A stretch of 64,000 nt of DNA. Origin: Coprothermobacter sp. (lineage in GTDB: Bacteria > Caldisericota > Caldisericia > Cryosericales > Cryosericaceae). Positions within the stretch are counted from its first letter, which is position 1; the number at the start of each line of letters is the position of its first letter. The DNA lies in the NCBI GenBank assembly GCA_013824685.1, contig PNOG01000005.1, positions 62,001-126,000 of the forward strand. Reading direction: 5' to 3'. Below are positions 34,871 through 46,446 of this stretch, piece after piece. The position numbers were made by a program, and so were the translations under genes. Below the pieces are notes generated by a model. The model saw only the letters and a list, made by a program, of their open reading frames with translations. It did no database searches and had not been told where the DNA came from.

Positions 34871-36851
34871 GCTCGCTAAAGAACTGAATCTGAAGTCGGC
34901 ACGCATGCTGGAGATCCTGGCTGAGCTGGGAGTCCCGGTGAAAGGCGTCGTCGGCACGATCGAAGAAGAAACGGCAACCCTTGTCAAGGAGATTGTCGAC
35001 AAGGAGAAGGCCGCCTCGTCGGAGGTCAAGAAAGAGACCCCGAAGGCAGCCAAGGCGACCCATAAGGCCGCACCTGAAAAGGAGAAGGAGAAACCTACGC
35101 CCGCACCGGTCGAGCCTGTCATCATTGTAGAGAAGCCCAAAGCATTTGCCGAATCTGTCACCTATACAGCTTTCGCGAAGCAGTTTGACCTCAAGCAGCA
35201 CGAGCTCAACACGATGATGCTCAAGAACGGCATCCCGGTGCGCGAGTGCGGTCTGCTGGACCCCGGTGATGCCAATTACCTTGCTCGTATCCTCGGCGAG
35301 AACTATGTTCCGTCATCGGAAAAGTTCATGAAGTCGTTCGAGACACGCCCTCCTGTCGTGACAGTCATGGGCCACGTCGACCACGGCAAGACGACGTTGC
35401 TGGATTTCATCCGCAAGAGTAGCGTCGCCAGCCGCGAGAAGGGTGGTATCACCCAGAAGATCGGCGCCTACGAGGTCCAAGTCAAGGGCAAGACCATTAT
35501 CTTCATCGATACTCCCGGCCACGAGGCATTCACTTCGATGCGTCTCAAGGGCTCGCAGGTTACCGACGTGGTCATCCTGGTCGTCGCCGCCGAAGAGGGT
35601 GTCAAGGAACAGACCCTCGAGGCGCTTGACCACGCGAAGGCGGCCAAGGTGCCGATCATCGTTGCCATGAACAAGATCGACAAGCCCGAGGCGAATCCCG
35701 AGCGCGTCAAGCAGCAGCTGGCGGACCGCGGTCTGCAGCCAGACGACTGGGGCGGAGACACCGTCTTCCTTCCCGTGTCGGCCAAGACCGGGAAGGGCGT
35801 GGACGAACTGCTGGATATGATCCTCCTGCAGGCGGAGATGGCAGGACTCAAGACCCGGTCCTCCGTCGAAGCGTCCGGCTCCGTCATCGAGGCACGCGTC
35901 GACAAGAACATCGGTGTCCTGACTCGCCTGCTCGTGCAAACTGGAACACTCTATGTTGGTGACGACATCCGTGTCGGAGACTGTGTCGGCAAGATCAAGC
36001 GCATGACCAACGAGGCAGGCGCGAACCTGCGCGAAGCGAAGGCACTCATGCCCATCGAGGTCATGGGCCTGTCGGAACTGCCCGAGGCCGGTGAGGTCTT
36101 CCATATGGTGGAAGACGTCGACTCGTGCCGCATGATCATCGACGAGAAGCGGCAGAAGGAGCGACTTGCGTTCCTGGCGCAGGAACAGAAGAAGCCGCTG
36201 ACGCTGGATGACCTGTTCAACGAAGAAGAGGCGCTGGAGAAGAAGAAGCTCACCCTCATCCTGAAAGCCGACGCTCTTTCCACACTGGACGCCGTCAAGT
36301 TCGAGCTGAGGAAGGTCAAGACCAAAACGATTCCTCTCGAGATCCTGCACGAGGGCACAGGCGGGATCACAAAGTCCGATGTTCTGCTGGCTTCCGCCAG
36401 CAACGCCGTCATCGTTGGCTTCAACGTGGTCCCTCTGGCCGAAGCGCTCAAGGTTGCCGCGACCGAGAAGGTTCAGATCCGCACCTATGATCTTATCTTC
36501 GAACTGGGCGACTCCATCGACAAGATGATTGCCGGACTGATCAAGCCGGTCTTCGAAGAAATCGTGCAGGGTCGCGCCCGCATCAAGGACGTGTTCAAGA
36601 TCACCGGTGTCGGGGCCATCGCTGGGTGTCTGGTGGAGGACGGCAAGATCATCCGGGGCGCCAAGGCCCGCGTTGTCCGCAACGCCGTCGTTGTGTATGC
36701 CAACTCCAGCATCTCCTCGCTGAAGCGCTTCAAGGAAGACGCGAAGGAAGTCCTCAAGGGCTACGAGTGCGGTATGGGCCTGCAGAACTTCAATGACTTC
36801 AAGGTCGACGACATCATCGAAACCCTGGTGATGGAGGAGAAGAAGCCATAA
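34848..36851 (+). CDS. infB: Translation initiation factor IF-2
   Basis: 667 aa from ATG 34848, overlapping nusA by 23 nt. The N-domain [23 protein letters not shown] and a short charged linker precede the G domain: G1 GHVDHGKTT (175-183), G3 DTPGHEAF, G4 MNKIDKP. The C-terminal domains that bind fMet-tRNA follow. The usual ylxR and L7Ae genes between nusA and infB, and rbfA after it, are absent. Confidence 0.96.
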   Translation: MKKVRIYELAKELNLKSARMLEILAELGVPVKGVVGTIEEETATLVKEIVDKEKAASSEVKKETPKAAKATHKAAPEKEKEKPTPAPVEPVIIVEKPKAFAESVTYTAFAKQFDLKQHELNTMMLKNGIPVRECGLLDPGDANYLARILGENYVPSSEKFMKSFETRPPVVTVMGHVDHGKTTLLDFIRKSSVASREKGGITQKIGAYEVQVKGKTIIFIDTPGHEAFTSMRLKGSQVTDVVILVVAAEEGVKEQTLEALDHAKAAKVPIIVAMNKIDKPEANPERVKQQLADRGLQPDDWGGDTVFLPVSAKTGKGVDELLDMILLQAEMAGLKTRSSVEASGSVIEARVDKNIGVLTRLLVQTGTLYVGDDIRVGDCVGKIKRMTNEAGANLREAKALMPIEVMGLSELPEAGEVFHMVEDVDSCRMIIDEKRQKERLAFLAQEQKKPLTLDDLFNEEEALEKKKLTLILKADALSTLDAVKFELRKVKTKTIPLEILHEGTGGITKSDVLLASASNAVIVGFNVVPLAEALKVAATEKVQIRTYDLIFELGDSIDKMIAGLIKPVFEEIVQGRARIKDVFKITGVGAIAGCLVEDGKIIRGAKARVVRNAVVVYANSSISSLKRFKEDAKEVLKGYECGMGLQNFNDFKVDDIIETLVMEEKKP

Positions 36852-37122
36852 GGCACGGTCTTCCTCGTTCTTGTTGAACAACGATCACCCCCCGAGCATG
36901 TTGGTTCAATGCCCCCGAGCACTTTTTTCCATGCGAGGGGCGCTTCTGAGGGGTGCTTTCGTGCCGGGCGTTCATCGTCCGGCGCTTTTTCACACGCGAC
37001 GGACTGCGGGGTCCAGGCACAACCGGTGTGGATTGTTCACGATGTCTTCACCAGAATGAGGTGGTCTCCGGGGTGCTGTCGCGGGGAGGACCGCTTCCCT
37101 GGCCGCGGTGGGAGGGCATGAG
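36852..37122. other. Non-coding gap between infB and the purine promoter
   Basis: Contains the infB terminator at 36963-36990 and a short direct repeat CCCCCGAGCA (about 36890 and 36914). No open frame with a ribosome site or conserved protein was seen; the remaining bases show nothing I can name. Confidence 0.5.
36963..36990 (+). terminator. Terminator of the rimP-nusA-infB operon
   Basis: GCCGGGCG (36963-36970) pairs with CGTCCGGC (36976-36983, one G-U) around TTCAT, and TTTTT ends at 36990. Confidence 0.75.
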
Positions 37123-37151
37123 TTGACAAGGTACCAGTCGTCGGATAGGAT
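37123..37151 (+). promoter_or_regulatory. Promoter of the purine operon
   Basis: Consensus TTGACA (37123-37128), 17-nt spacer, TAGGAT (37146-37151). It gives a leader of about 295 nt before purE. Confidence 0.7.
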
Positions 37152-37155
37152 ATCA

Positions 37156-37209
37156 ATGTCACCATTCCGGGTGGAGAACCAGCCACCTGTTCAAAGGGAG
37201 AACGATTGA
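37156..37209 (+). CDS. Leader ORF 1 of the purine operon (17 aa)
   Basis: Begins MSPFRVENQPPVQREND and ends TGA, which overlaps the next leader ORF's ATG by one base (TGATG). Its ATG is only 4 nt past the -10 box, so it may not be fully transcribed; weak support. Confidence 0.2.
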   Translation: MSPFRVENQPPVQREND

Positions 37210-37319
37210 TGGTCTTGGCTGAACTTCGACAATCAGCGACCACCACCGCCACCCGAATTCCGCCCTTACCCCATCCCCTGCTGGAAGACCAGCGCATTCT
37301 CCAGGTGCCACTGCCATGA
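37209..37319 (+). CDS. Leader ORF 2 of the purine operon (36 aa)
   Basis: ATG preceded by AAGGGAG with 8-nt spacing. The peptide has a TTTATR run and prolines (IPPLPHP). Its stop codon lies in the loop of the hairpin CCACTG/CAGTGG (37308-37327). A competing hairpin GACAG/CTGTC (37320-37335) shares bases with it, so translation through the stop would change folding upstream of the terminator. A cis-acting leader peptide is likely; no protein homology was recognised. Confidence 0.45.
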   Translation: MVLAELRQSATTTATRIPPLPHPLLEDQRILQVPLP

Positions 37320-37382
37320 GACAGTGGGGTCTGTCCCTGCATCGGGGGAAAGACTCCGACCTCATACCAACCAGACGATACC

Positions 37383-37419
37383 ACCCCGGCTGCCCTGAAT
37401 CCAGGCGACCGGGGTTTTT
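37383..37419 (+). terminator. Leader terminator (attenuator) before purE
   Basis: ACCCCGG (37383-37389) pairs with CCGGGGT (37409-37415), with an inner GCC/GGC, then TTTTT. It lies 34 nt before the purE start. Upstream TCGGGG near 37343 can pair with CCCCGG, a possible antiterminator. Confidence 0.7.
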
Positions 37420-37453
37420 CCATTTCCTGAACGCGTACCAGCGAGGAGGCACC

Positions 37454-37978
37454 ATGCCACAGATTGTCGTCGTCATGGGCAGCGATACAGATCTGCCCGT
37501 CCTGGAGCCGGCGTTTGCCCTGCTCTGTTCCTATCCCGTCACCTGGGAAGCACGTGTCATCTCGGCGCACCGCACGCCCGAGGCCGCCCAGGAATTTGCC
37601 CGAGGCGCTCGTTCCGGCGGTGTGCAAGTCATCATAGCGGCAGCGGGCAAGGCCGCCCATCTGGCTGGCGCTCTGGCCGCATCCACGACTCTGCCGGTCA
37701 TCGGCATTCCCATTAGTACGCCTGGCCTGGGAGGACTGGACGCCCTGCTCGCCACCGTGCAGATGCCGGGCGGGGTGCCAGTGGCGACGGTCGGTATCGA
37801 TGGTGCAAAGAACGCAGCTCTGCTGGCGCTGCAGATCGTGGGATTGGGGGACGCGCGGGTCGCGGCACAGCTTGTGGAGGAGAAGCGGCGTCTGGCAGAC
37901 GAGGTGGGCAGCAAGGACAAGGTGGTCCGTGAGCACTACTGCAGTACCGTCGAGACTGAACAGGGAGGTTCAGCATGA
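37454..37978 (+). CDS. purE: N5-carboxyaminoimidazole ribonucleotide mutase / AIR carboxylase
   Basis: 174 aa, ATG preceded by [15 protein letters not shown] at the N-terminus, VISAHRTPE and [13 protein letters not shown] are the PurE substrate motifs. It produces CAIR. No purK follows, so whether it is a class I mutase or takes CO2 directly is open. First gene of a 14-gene purine/pyrimidine operon; it overlaps purC by 4 nt. Confidence 0.93.
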   Translation: MPQIVVVMGSDTDLPVLEPAFALLCSYPVTWEARVISAHRTPEAAQEFARGARSGGVQVIIAAAGKAAHLAGALAASTTLPVIGIPISTPGLGGLDALLATVQMPGGVPVATVGIDGAKNAALLALQIVGLGDARVAAQLVEEKRRLADEVGSKDKVVREHYCSTVETEQGGSA

Positions 37979-38691
37979 CACGCAGGGAACTGTTGTACGA
38001 GGGCAAGGCCAAGCGGGTGTACGGCACGGACGATCCGACGCGCTGCATCATCGAGTTCAAGGACGATGCCACGGCGTTCAACGGCGTCAAGAAGGGGACG
38101 ATCGCGGACAAGGGGATCATGAACAATGAGATGTCCTCGTACCTGTTCACCATGCTCGCGGCAGCCGGCGTCGCCAATCATTTCATCCAGCGTCTGAGCG
38201 ACCGGGAGATGCTCGTGCGGCGGGTGCAGATCATCCCGCTCGAGGTGATCGTGCGCAATATCGCCGCAGGGTCGATGAGCAAGCGTCTGGGTATTGCGGA
38301 AGGGACACTGCTTGCTGAACCGGTCGTCGAGTTCAGCTTCAAGGATGATGAGCTGGGAGATCCCTTGGTGAACGAGGACCATATCCGGGCGCTGGGCGCG
38401 GCCACGGACGCCGAAGTGGCGGCCCTCCGACGGCTGGCGCTGGAAGTGAACGGACTGCTTCAGGAGCGCTTTGCCGCCGCCGGCATCACTCTGGTCGACT
38501 TCAAGCTGGAGTTCGGGCGTGCAGACGGGGTGATCCTCCTTGCAGACGAGATCTCGCCGGATACCTGCCGCTTCTGGGACAGCGCGACGGGGAAGAAACT
38601 GGACAAGGACCGCTTTCGTCGCAACCTGGGTGCGGTCGAGGAGGGCTATCATGAGGTCCTCGGGCGCCTGCTGACCGGGAGGGGGCAATGA
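37975..38691 (+). CDS. purC: SAICAR synthetase
   Basis: 238 aa. [34 protein letters not shown] and [13 protein letters not shown] are standard PurC motifs. It joins CAIR and aspartate using ATP. Overlaps purE and purS by 4 nt each. Confidence 0.96.
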   Translation: MTRRELLYEGKAKRVYGTDDPTRCIIEFKDDATAFNGVKKGTIADKGIMNNEMSSYLFTMLAAAGVANHFIQRLSDREMLVRRVQIIPLEVIVRNIAAGSMSKRLGIAEGTLLAEPVVEFSFKDDELGDPLVNEDHIRALGAATDAEVAALRRLALEVNGLLQERFAAAGITLVDFKLEFGRADGVILLADEISPDTCRFWDSATGKKLDKDRFRRNLGAVEEGYHEVLGRLLTGRGQ

Positions 38692-38939
38692 AGGCCCGCG
38701 TCCTGGTCACCCCAAAGAAGGGCATCGCCGACCCTCAGGGGACGGCCGTGGAGCAGGCACTCCACGCGCTCGGGTTCACCGATGTCAGTTCGGTCCGTAT
38801 CGGCAAGGTCATCGACCTGGAGCTTCCGGCGGGCGACCGCACGGCAGCACTTGCAGCACTCACGCGCATGAGTGAACAGCTTCTCGCCAATACGGTCGTC
38901 GAGGCGTATTCCTGCAGCATCGAAGGCGAGGACGCATGA
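38688..38939 (+). CDS. purS: FGAM synthase small subunit PurS
   Basis: 83 aa. [24 protein letters not shown] is the PurS signature. It bridges PurL and PurQ in the three-part FGAM synthase. Start and stop overlap its neighbours. Confidence 0.94.
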   Translation: MKARVLVTPKKGIADPQGTAVEQALHALGFTDVSSVRIGKVIDLELPAGDRTAALAALTRMSEQLLANTVVEAYSCSIEGEDA

Positions 38940-39652
38940 GGTTTGCGGTTGCCGTCTTCCCTGGCTCCAACTGCGACGTGGACGCGTACCGTGCTCTTCA
39001 TGACGTCCTTGGCAGGACTGTCGCCTATCTCTGGCACCGCGAGACGGACCTGTCCGGCTTCGACGGTGTGATCCTGCCGGGCGGCTTCTCGTACGGCGAC
39101 TACCTGAGACCGGGAGCCATCGCGCGGTTCGCGCCGCTCATGGAGGAGGTTGTCCGGTTTGCCGGTCAGGGAGGCATGGTCCTGGGTATCTGCAACGGCT
39201 TCCAGCTGCTCACCGAAGCGGGGCTGCTGCCGGGCGCCTTGCTGTGCAACCGTGACCTGACCTTCATCTGTGACACCGTACCGGTGCGTGTCGAGAATGC
39301 GGACACAGTGTTCACACGCCGCTGCCAGGCTGGGCAGGTGCTCCGGCTTCCCATTGCCCATGGCGACGGCAACTATGCCGTGGACGCGGCGACGCTGGCT
39401 GTCATGGAACGGCGGGGACAGGTGATCCTCCGCTATTGCGCCCCGGATGGCACGGCGGACGAGCAGCACAACCCGAACGGCTCCGTCGCTAACATTGCGG
39501 GCGTCATCAACGAGCAGGGCAATGTGGCCGGCATGATGCCGCATCCCGAGCGGGCGGCGGCGGAGCTGCTGGGCGGGACTGACGGTCTGTACATCCTGCA
39601 GTCCATGGTCCAGGAACTCGAAAGGAGGCAGAATGAGACTTGCCGGTGCTGA
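38936..39652 (+). CDS. purQ: FGAM synthase glutaminase subunit PurQ
   Basis: 238 aa. Class I glutamine amidotransferase: nucleophile C86 in GICNGFQLL, catalytic His-Glu in MMPHPERA near the C-terminus. N-terminal [14 protein letters not shown]. It supplies ammonia to PurL. Overlaps purL by 20 nt. Confidence 0.96.
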   Translation: MRFAVAVFPGSNCDVDAYRALHDVLGRTVAYLWHRETDLSGFDGVILPGGFSYGDYLRPGAIARFAPLMEEVVRFAGQGGMVLGICNGFQLLTEAGLLPGALLCNRDLTFICDTVPVRVENADTVFTRRCQAGQVLRLPIAHGDGNYAVDAATLAVMERRGQVILRYCAPDGTADEQHNPNGSVANIAGVINEQGNVAGMMPHPERAAAELLGGTDGLYILQSMVQELERRQNETCRC

Positions 39653-41843
39653 ACGGGCTGCACGCGTCGGTCTCACGGACACGGAGTACGCGCGCATCGT
39701 CGAACTCGTCGGGCGCGAACCCGGAGAACTGGAGCTAGACCTTTTCGGCGTCATGTGGAGCGAGCATTGCAGCTACAAGACGTCGCGCCCTTTGCTGCGC
39801 CTCTTTCCCACGACGGGATCTGCCGTGCTTCAGGGGCCCGGCGAGAACGCCGGCATCGTCGATATCGGAGACGGGCTGGCGGTCGTCATGAAGGTCGAAA
39901 GCCACAACCACCCCTCTGCGGTCGAACCGTACCAGGGGGCGGCCACCGGTTCGGGCGGCATCATCCGGGACATCTTCACGATGGGAGCACGGCCCGTTGC
40001 CATGCTAGACTCGCTACGGTTCGGCGACCTTGGGGAGGCGCGGCAGCGCTCACTGTTCAGGGGCGTTGTGAAGGGGATCGGCGACTATGACAACTGCATG
40101 GGCATTCCGACGGTGGCGGGAGAGGTTGGGTTCGATGACTCCTACGCAGGCAATTGCCTGGTGAACGCGATGTGCGTGGGGATCATCAGGCACGGTGACA
40201 TCAAGCGCGGCGCAGCCACAGGGGTCGGCAACCCCGTCATCCTCGTCGGCGCCACGACCGGCCGCGACGGCATAGGCGGCGCCAGCTTCGCCTCGGTGGA
40301 CCTAACAGCCGCTTCGCAGGAACGCAAGTCCGCCGTTCAGGTGGGAGACCCGTTCCTCGAGAAGCTGTTGCTGGAGGCATGCCTGGAACTGTTCCGGACG
40401 GACGCGGTGGTCGGCATCCAAGACCTCGGTGCAGCAGGACTGACATCGGCAAGCTGCGAAACAGCGGCTCGGGGCGGCGTGGGGATCGATCTGGACGTTG
40501 CCCTGGTACCGCGCCGCGAGGACGGGATGGTCCCCGCCGAGGTCATGATCTCGGAATCGCAGGAGCGCATGCTGGTCATTGCACGCCAGGGGGGCGAAGA
40601 AGAAGTACAGCGCATCTTCGACAAGTGGGGCCTGAACGCCGCGGTCATCGGACTGGTCACGGACGATGGCATGCTGACCATCCGCGACGGAGGCGCCATC
40701 GTGGGACGGATCCCTGCCAAGGCGCTGGCGGAACAGGCGCCTCTCCGGCATCCCGAGGCGGTGCGTCCGGCATGGCAGGACGACCTGCTCGACCTGGACG
40801 TGACGAGCTTGCAGCAGCAGGACGACTGGACCGGCACGTTGACGGCGCTGCTGGGGACACCGACGATTGCCAGCAAGGAATGGGTCTACCGCCAGTACGA
40901 CAGCGTCGTGCGCACGAGTACCGTCGTGGGTCCCGGCTCCGATGCGGCTGTCCTGCGTGTGGACGGGACAGACCGCGGCATCGCTCTGACGATCGACGGG
41001 CCGGGGCGGATGTGCCTGCTGGACCCGGCAACGGGCGCGGCCATGGCAGTCGCCGAGGCGGCACGGAACCTGGTGTGCAGCGGTGCAAGGCCGCTGGCCC
41101 TCACAGACTGTCTCAACTTCGGCAATCCCGAGAAGCCGGAGGTGTTCTGGCAGTTCAGCCAGGCGGTCGTCGGCATGAGCGACGCCTGTCGGAAGCTGGG
41201 GATCCCCGTGATCGGTGGCAACGTCAGCTTCTACAACGAAACAGGAGCGTCAACGATTGTACCCACGCCTGTCGTCGGCATGGTCGGCGTCCTCGAAGAC
41301 CTTGGCCACATCTGCCGGCAGGGGTTTGGCGAACCGGGCAGTGTCGTGGTTCTGCTGGGTGTGAATACGGATGAGTTGGGCGGCAGTGAGTACGTCCGGC
41401 TGGCGACGGGCAGGACGGCCGGGCATGTTCCACTGCTCGATCTGGAGCGCGAGAAAGCAGTCCAGGAGCTGTGTCTGGCTGGGATACGCCGTGGGTTGAT
41501 CCAGTCGGCGCATGACGTGAGCGATGGAGGCCTCGCGGTGACGCTTGCCGAGTCCTGCATCAGTGGGCGGACGGGGGCCGACCTCTCCCTGCCGGCCGGG
41601 ATACGTTCCGATGCTCTTCTCTTCGGCGAGGCGCCGTCGCGGATTGTCGTCACCGTCGGCGCCGGCGACCCGCAAGCACTTGTGCATATGGCCCGCGAGA
41701 CGGGGGTCCCGCTCACAGTGCTGGGGACGACAGGTGGAACATTGCTGAACATCAGTGTCTCAGGCAAACCACTCATCCAAGTGCCGGTCGCAGCTCTGGC
41801 GGCGGCCTGGAGCGGCTCACTGCCGCGGGTGATGAGCGTATGA
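39633..41843 (+). CDS. purL: FGAM synthase large subunit PurL
   Basis: 736 aa, the small PurL type. [35 protein letters not shown] and [18 protein letters not shown] are characteristic. It amidates FGAR with ATP, taking ammonia from PurQ. Stop overlaps the purF start. Confidence 0.96.
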   Translation: MRLAGAERAARVGLTDTEYARIVELVGREPGELELDLFGVMWSEHCSYKTSRPLLRLFPTTGSAVLQGPGENAGIVDIGDGLAVVMKVESHNHPSAVEPYQGAATGSGGIIRDIFTMGARPVAMLDSLRFGDLGEARQRSLFRGVVKGIGDYDNCMGIPTVAGEVGFDDSYAGNCLVNAMCVGIIRHGDIKRGAATGVGNPVILVGATTGRDGIGGASFASVDLTAASQERKSAVQVGDPFLEKLLLEACLELFRTDAVVGIQDLGAAGLTSASCETAARGGVGIDLDVALVPRREDGMVPAEVMISESQERMLVIARQGGEEEVQRIFDKWGLNAAVIGLVTDDGMLTIRDGGAIVGRIPAKALAEQAPLRHPEAVRPAWQDDLLDLDVTSLQQQDDWTGTLTALLGTPTIASKEWVYRQYDSVVRTSTVVGPGSDAAVLRVDGTDRGIALTIDGPGRMCLLDPATGAAMAVAEAARNLVCSGARPLALTDCLNFGNPEKPEVFWQFSQAVVGMSDACRKLGIPVIGGNVSFYNETGASTIVPTPVVGMVGVLEDLGHICRQGFGEPGSVVVLLGVNTDELGGSEYVRLATGRTAGHVPLLDLEREKAVQELCLAGIRRGLIQSAHDVSDGGLAVTLAESCISGRTGADLSLPAGIRSDALLFGEAPSRIVVTVGAGDPQALVHMARETGVPLTVLGTTGGTLLNISVSGKPLIQVPVAALAAAWSGSLPRVMSV

Positions 41844-43261
41844 GAGACATGACCGGTCTGCAGGAGGAATGCGGAGTGTTTGGTATTGTCGGCGGTCCGC
41901 AGACCCGCGCCGCCCATGCCACCTACTATGGTCTCTATGCCTTGCAGCACCGGGGTCAGGAGAGTGCGGGGATCGCCGTCAGCACGGCGAACGAGATCCT
42001 TCACCACAAGGCCATGGGGCTGGTGTCGGAGGTCTTCGACGAGAAGCGTCTTGCGACACTGCCCGGGACGATGGCATGCGGACATGTCCGGTACTCGACC
42101 AGTGGACGGAGCCTGGTCGTCAATGCGCAGCCACTCGTCGTGCGTTACCGTGGCGGGGCGCTGGCCCTTTCCCACAACGGCAACCTCGTCAATGCCCCAT
42201 CCCTGCGCGCAACGCTGGAGCAGGAAGGGGTCATCTTCCAGACGTCCATCGACAGCGAACTCTTCGCCAACCTGGTAGCGCGCGCCGACACGGGGAACAT
42301 TGTGGACGCTGTCCACAATGCCATGTGTGTCGTATGTGGAGCTTACGCCCTGGTCATCATGACCCCGGACACGCTTATCGGCGTGCGCGATCCCGACGGT
42401 ATCCGCCCCCTGAGCATCGGGCGCGGCGAAGACTGCTGGATGCTGGCCTCCGAGAGCTGCGCCTTCGACGCTGTCGGAGGGACACTCGTCCGGGACGTGG
42501 AGCCGGGCGAGGTCGTGACGTTGAGTTGCGGCGGGGTGACGAGTCACCCGTCGGGACTGGCGCGGCCGGAGCGCCTGTGCATCTTTGAGTTCATCTACTT
42601 CGGGCGTCCCGACAGCGTGATGGGGGCTAATACGATGTACATTGTGCGCAAGCGTGCGGGCAGTCTGCTGGCCCGCCAGGCGCCGGCGTGTGCCGACATT
42701 GTCGTGCCGGTGCCTGATTCAGGCATATCGGCGGCCGTAGGGTATGCCGAGACGTCAGGGATCCCCTTTGCCGAGGGGTTCGTGAAAAACAGGTACGTCG
42801 GGCGGACGTTCATCCAGCCCGAACAGTCGCTGCGGGCGACGGGGGTCGACCTCAAGCTCAGTGTCCTTGTGGATGTCGTCCGTGGCAAGCGGGTCGTGCT
42901 GGTCGACGATTCCATCGTGCGAGGGACAACCATCCTGCGGCTCATCCGGAAACTGCGTACGGCGGGGGCTGCGGAGATTCACCTGCGTGTGGCGTCTCCG
43001 CCAGTCGTGTGTCCGTGCCACTTCGGCATCGACACGCCGTCACGCGGCGAACTGATCGCCGCCAGCCTGGATCCAGCCGCGATCTGCGGGCGGGTAAACG
43101 CGGACTCGCTCCAGTACCTGAGCATCAGGGGTCTGCGGGAAGCAGTCGGGGGCAAGGGGAGCTGTGATGCATGTTTCAGCGGCGAGTATCCCATGGAGGT
43201 CCCCGACGAGGGAAACAAGTTGAGCCTTGAACAGGCGGAGGTGGCGCATGCAACGGGATAG
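41840..43261 (+). CDS. purF: Amidophosphoribosyltransferase
   Basis: 473 aa; ATG 41840 (41849 possible). The nucleophile Cys follows a 10-residue propeptide (EECGVFGI). HRGQESAGI, the PRPP loop [13 protein letters not shown] and cysteines in VCPCHFGID that may hold a 4Fe-4S cluster are present. It makes phosphoribosylamine from PRPP and glutamine, the first committed step of the pathway. Confidence 0.96.
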   Translation: MRDMTGLQEECGVFGIVGGPQTRAAHATYYGLYALQHRGQESAGIAVSTANEILHHKAMGLVSEVFDEKRLATLPGTMACGHVRYSTSGRSLVVNAQPLVVRYRGGALALSHNGNLVNAPSLRATLEQEGVIFQTSIDSELFANLVARADTGNIVDAVHNAMCVVCGAYALVIMTPDTLIGVRDPDGIRPLSIGRGEDCWMLASESCAFDAVGGTLVRDVEPGEVVTLSCGGVTSHPSGLARPERLCIFEFIYFGRPDSVMGANTMYIVRKRAGSLLARQAPACADIVVPVPDSGISAAVGYAETSGIPFAEGFVKNRYVGRTFIQPEQSLRATGVDLKLSVLVDVVRGKRVVLVDDSIVRGTTILRLIRKLRTAGAAEIHLRVASPPVVCPCHFGIDTPSRGELIAASLDPAAICGRVNADSLQYLSIRGLREAVGGKGSCDACFSGEYPMEVPDEGNKLSLEQAEVAHATG

Positions 43262-44276
43262 CTATCAGCAGGCGGGCGTGGATATCACTGCGGGCGACCG
43301 GGCGGTCGAGCTGATGCGGACGGCCGTCGCCTCGACAGTGACGCCCGGTGTCCTGGGGGACATCGGCGGGTTCGGGGGCTGCTTCCAGCCCAATCTGACA
43401 GGGGTCGCCGAACCAGTCCTCGTCTCGGGGACCGATGGGGTGGGGACCAAGCTCAAGATCGCCTTCATGACCGGCCGCCATGACACGGTGGGGATCGACT
43501 GTGTCGCGATGTGTGCCAACGACGTGGCAGCAATGGGGGCCGACCCGCTGTTCTTCCTGGACTACATCGCCCTTGGCCGGCTGGTGCCGGAGCGCGTCGC
43601 CGAGGTCGTGGGAGGGGTGGCGGCAGGCTGTTGCCAGGCGCACTGCGCGCTCGTGGGCGGCGAGACGGCCGAGATGCCGGGCTTCTATCCTGTCGACGAG
43701 TACGACCTTGCCGGGTTCTGTGTGGGACTGGTCGACCGAGGTCATATCGTCGACGGACACACGGTGCGTGCAGGTGATATCTTGGTCGGTCTCCCCTCGT
43801 CGGGACTGCACAGCAACGGCTTTTCGCTCGTGCGCCACATCGTGTTCGACCAGCACCTTCTGGACGTCGGCACGTATGTGCCCGAGCTCGGTCGTACAAT
43901 TGGAGAGGAACTGCTCCAGCCGACGATCATCTACGTGGACGCGGCGGCGCGCGCCCGCGCAGCAGCCCCTGTCGGAGGGATGGCGCACATCACCGGGGGC
44001 GGACTCCCGGGCAACATCCCACGCGTCGTACCGCAAGGGCTGCGGGTGGAACTGGACATCCGTGCCTGGCAGGCGCCTCCCGTGTTCGACTGGCTGACGC
44101 GACTGGGCAAGCTCGAGGAGCAGGAGTGCTACCAGACGTTGAACATGGGTCTGGGGTTTGTGTTCATCGTGCCGGAGGCCTCCGTGGACGGCGTCGTCAA
44201 GGCTCTTACCGGCGAAGGGGCGCGTGCCGTGGGCCGCATCGTCCCCGGGGAACCAGGCGTGGAGCTGTGCCGATGA
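43248..44276 (+). CDS. purM: AIR synthetase (phosphoribosylformylglycinamidine cyclo-ligase)
   Basis: 342 aa from ATG 43248, preceded by GGAGG and overlapping purF by 14 nt. YQQAGVDITAGDRAVELM, SGTDGVGTKLKIA and MAHITGGGLPGNIPRVVP are diagnostic. It cyclises FGAM to AIR using ATP. Confidence 0.96.
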   Translation: MQRDSYQQAGVDITAGDRAVELMRTAVASTVTPGVLGDIGGFGGCFQPNLTGVAEPVLVSGTDGVGTKLKIAFMTGRHDTVGIDCVAMCANDVAAMGADPLFFLDYIALGRLVPERVAEVVGGVAAGCCQAHCALVGGETAEMPGFYPVDEYDLAGFCVGLVDRGHIVDGHTVRAGDILVGLPSSGLHSNGFSLVRHIVFDQHLLDVGTYVPELGRTIGEELLQPTIIYVDAAARARAAAPVGGMAHITGGGLPGNIPRVVPQGLRVELDIRAWQAPPVFDWLTRLGKLEEQECYQTLNMGLGFVFIVPEASVDGVVKALTGEGARAVGRIVPGEPGVELCR

Positions 44277-44902
44277 CACGCATCGCCATTCTGGCGTCGG
44301 GCAACGGTACCGACTGTGAGGCGGTCATGACGGCGGTGGAACAGGGACAGATACCGGATGCCACCGTGGCTGTCGTCATTGCGGACAGGCCCGCGCCGGG
44401 GCTGGATCGGGCCCGCCGCCATGGTGTCACGGCACTGTTGATCGACAGGCGGGCATGTAGACGGGCTGCGTACGACACCGCTCTCGCAGCCGCTCTGGCG
44501 GAGCACCGGGTGGACCTCGTCGTCCTCGCGGGCTATCTGAGCATGGTGGACGGCGCGACGGTGACGACGTATCGGAACCGCATCATCAACGTCCATCCGT
44601 CGCTGATCCCAGCGTTCTGTGGACATGGTTTCTATGGAGAGCGCGTGCATCAGGCCGTGCTGGACGCCGGGGCGAAACTGACTGGGGTGACCGTGCACTT
44701 CGTCGACGAAGGAACCGACTCGGGCCCCATCATCCTGCAAGAGGCGGTGGATGTGCTCGATACGGACGACGTGGCGACATTGGCCGCGCGCGTGCTGGTC
44801 GTCGAGCACCGGCTGCTGCCAGAGGCCGTGGCACTGTACTGCAGTGGTCGACTGTCCGTTCAGGGGCGGCAGGTTCATATCATGGGGGAGGGGAAGAAAT
44901 GA
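44273..44902 (+). CDS. purN: Phosphoribosylglycinamide formyltransferase
   Basis: 209 aa from ATG 44273. Folate-dependent: the catalytic NxH is in INVHPSLIPAF and the aspartate in VHFVDEGTDSGPII. The N-terminal loop ASGNGTDCEAV replaces the usual GSGSNLQA. It formylates GAR with 10-formyl-THF. Confidence 0.94.
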   Translation: MTRIAILASGNGTDCEAVMTAVEQGQIPDATVAVVIADRPAPGLDRARRHGVTALLIDRRACRRAAYDTALAAALAEHRVDLVVLAGYLSMVDGATVTTYRNRIINVHPSLIPAFCGHGFYGERVHQAVLDAGAKLTGVTVHFVDEGTDSGPIILQEAVDVLDTDDVATLAARVLVVEHRLLPEAVALYCSGRLSVQGRQVHIMGEGKK

Positions 44903-46437
44903 AACGACGCGCAATCATCAGTGTGTCAGACAAGACGGGCGTGGTTGACCTGGCCCGGCGTCTCGTGAGCATGGGATGGGAGATCGTGAGTACCGGCGGG
45001 ACTGCCGCCAGTCTTGCGGCGGAAGGGGTCCCGGTGACGGCGGTCAGTGACGTGACCGGTTTTCCCGAGTGCCTGGACGGGCGCGTCAAGACCCTGCACC
45101 CGGCGGTGCATGCCGGCATCCTTGCGCGCAGGGACATACCCGCGCACATGGAGCAGATCGCGAAACTCGGTGTGGTCCCCGTGGACCTCGTCGTGGTGAA
45201 CCTTTATCCGTTCCGTCAGACGGTCGAGCGCCCCGGCGTCACGTGGGACGAAGCCGTGGAACAGGTGGACATCGGCGGACCGTCGCTCATCCGCGCGGCG
45301 GCCAAGAATAGCGCGGCCGTGACAGTCGTCGTGGACCCCGCCGACTATGACCGTGTCCTGGCGGAATTCGAACGGGACGGCGATATCAGCGAAGCGACAC
45401 GGCGTGAGCTGGCCGCCCGCGCGTTCCGGCATACAGCCGCGTACGACGCCTTCATTGCGGGGTGGTTCGGGGGGCAGCTGGGCGTCCGCTTCCCGGAGCA
45501 GCTCACGCTGACCTGGGACCGCCGGCAGGAACTCAGGTACGGCGAGAACCCACATCAGGCAGCCGCCCTCTACGTGGACCCCATCCCCGCAGCCGGATCA
45601 GTGACCGCGGCACAGCAGCTGAACGGCAAGGAGCTTTCCTTCAACAACATCGGCGATGCGGACGCGGCGCTCGCCTGTCTCACCGAGTTTTCCAAGGATA
45701 TGCCGACCGTCGTCGCCGTCAAGCACGGCATCCCGTGCGGCGTCGGCACGGGTCCTGACCTGATGACGGCCTGGAGGAAAGCCCGGGACGGAGACCCGGT
45801 CTCGATCTTCGGAGGTGTCGTCGTAGCGAATGGGACGGTTGAAGCTCCGCTGGCCGCGGAGATGGCCGAGCTGTTCCTCGAGATCATCCTTGCCCCGGGG
45901 TACACAGAGGGCGCGCTCGACATCCTGCGGCGGAAGAAGAATCTGCGGGTTCTGCAAGTGACCGCGGCTACGCTGGGACAGGACGAGGTTGCGCTGCGTG
46001 ACGTATGTGGCGGGCTCCTGGTGCAGAACCGGGACGCGCTGCTGCTGAAGGACGAACCGAGGGTTGTTACTGTGAGTCGACCGACCGCTGAGGAACAGGC
46101 GGACCTCCTGCTTGCCTGGCGGGTCGTGAAACACGTCAGGTCCAATGCCATCGTCCTGGTCAAAGGTGAGGGGACGATCGGCGTCGGCGGTGGTCAAACG
46201 AATCGCATCTGGGCATTGCAGAACGCTATTCGCCAGGCGACGACTCCTCCCCTGGGGGCGGTGCTGGCTTCAGACGGGTTCTTCCCCTTCGCGGATTCTG
46301 TCCAGGCAGCGGCCGCTGCAGGAATCCGTGCCATCATCCAGCCTGGGGGATCCGTCAGGGACGCGGAATCGATCGCGGCTGCAGACGAGGCCGGCATCGC
46401 GATGCTGTTCACAGATATGCGGCACTTCCAGCACTAG
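44899..46437 (+). CDS. purH: AICAR transformylase/IMP cyclohydrolase
   Basis: 512 aa, bifunctional. The cyclohydrolase domain is N-terminal ([35 protein letters not shown]), and the AICAR transformylase domain is C-terminal ([24 protein letters not shown]). It performs the last two steps to IMP. Confidence 0.96.
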   Translation: MKRRAIISVSDKTGVVDLARRLVSMGWEIVSTGGTAASLAAEGVPVTAVSDVTGFPECLDGRVKTLHPAVHAGILARRDIPAHMEQIAKLGVVPVDLVVVNLYPFRQTVERPGVTWDEAVEQVDIGGPSLIRAAAKNSAAVTVVVDPADYDRVLAEFERDGDISEATRRELAARAFRHTAAYDAFIAGWFGGQLGVRFPEQLTLTWDRRQELRYGENPHQAAALYVDPIPAAGSVTAAQQLNGKELSFNNIGDADAALACLTEFSKDMPTVVAVKHGIPCGVGTGPDLMTAWRKARDGDPVSIFGGVVVANGTVEAPLAAEMAELFLEIILAPGYTEGALDILRRKKNLRVLQVTAATLGQDEVALRDVCGGLLVQNRDALLLKDEPRVVTVSRPTAEEQADLLLAWRVVKHVRSNAIVLVKGEGTIGVGGGQTNRIWALQNAIRQATTPPLGAVLASDGFFPFADSVQAAAAAGIRAIIQPGGSVRDAESIAAADEAGIAMLFTDMRHFQH

Positions 46438-46446
46438 GCTGGGCCC

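Noticed and set aside
35313-36881. 522-codon open frame antisense to infB
   Set aside because: Same GC-rich shadow effect opposite a clear IF-2 gene.
37150-37420. Known riboswitch (purine, ZTP, PRPP/ykkC, T-box, cobalamin) in the purE leader
   Set aside because: None of the conserved core strings I know was found; only isolated short matches such as a CCAGACGATACC near 37372. Left as an unclassified attenuator.
42301-42317. TGTGGAC-GCT-GTCCACA palindrome in purF resembling DnaA boxes
   Set aside because: Lies in coding sequence with conserved residues; likely coincidence.
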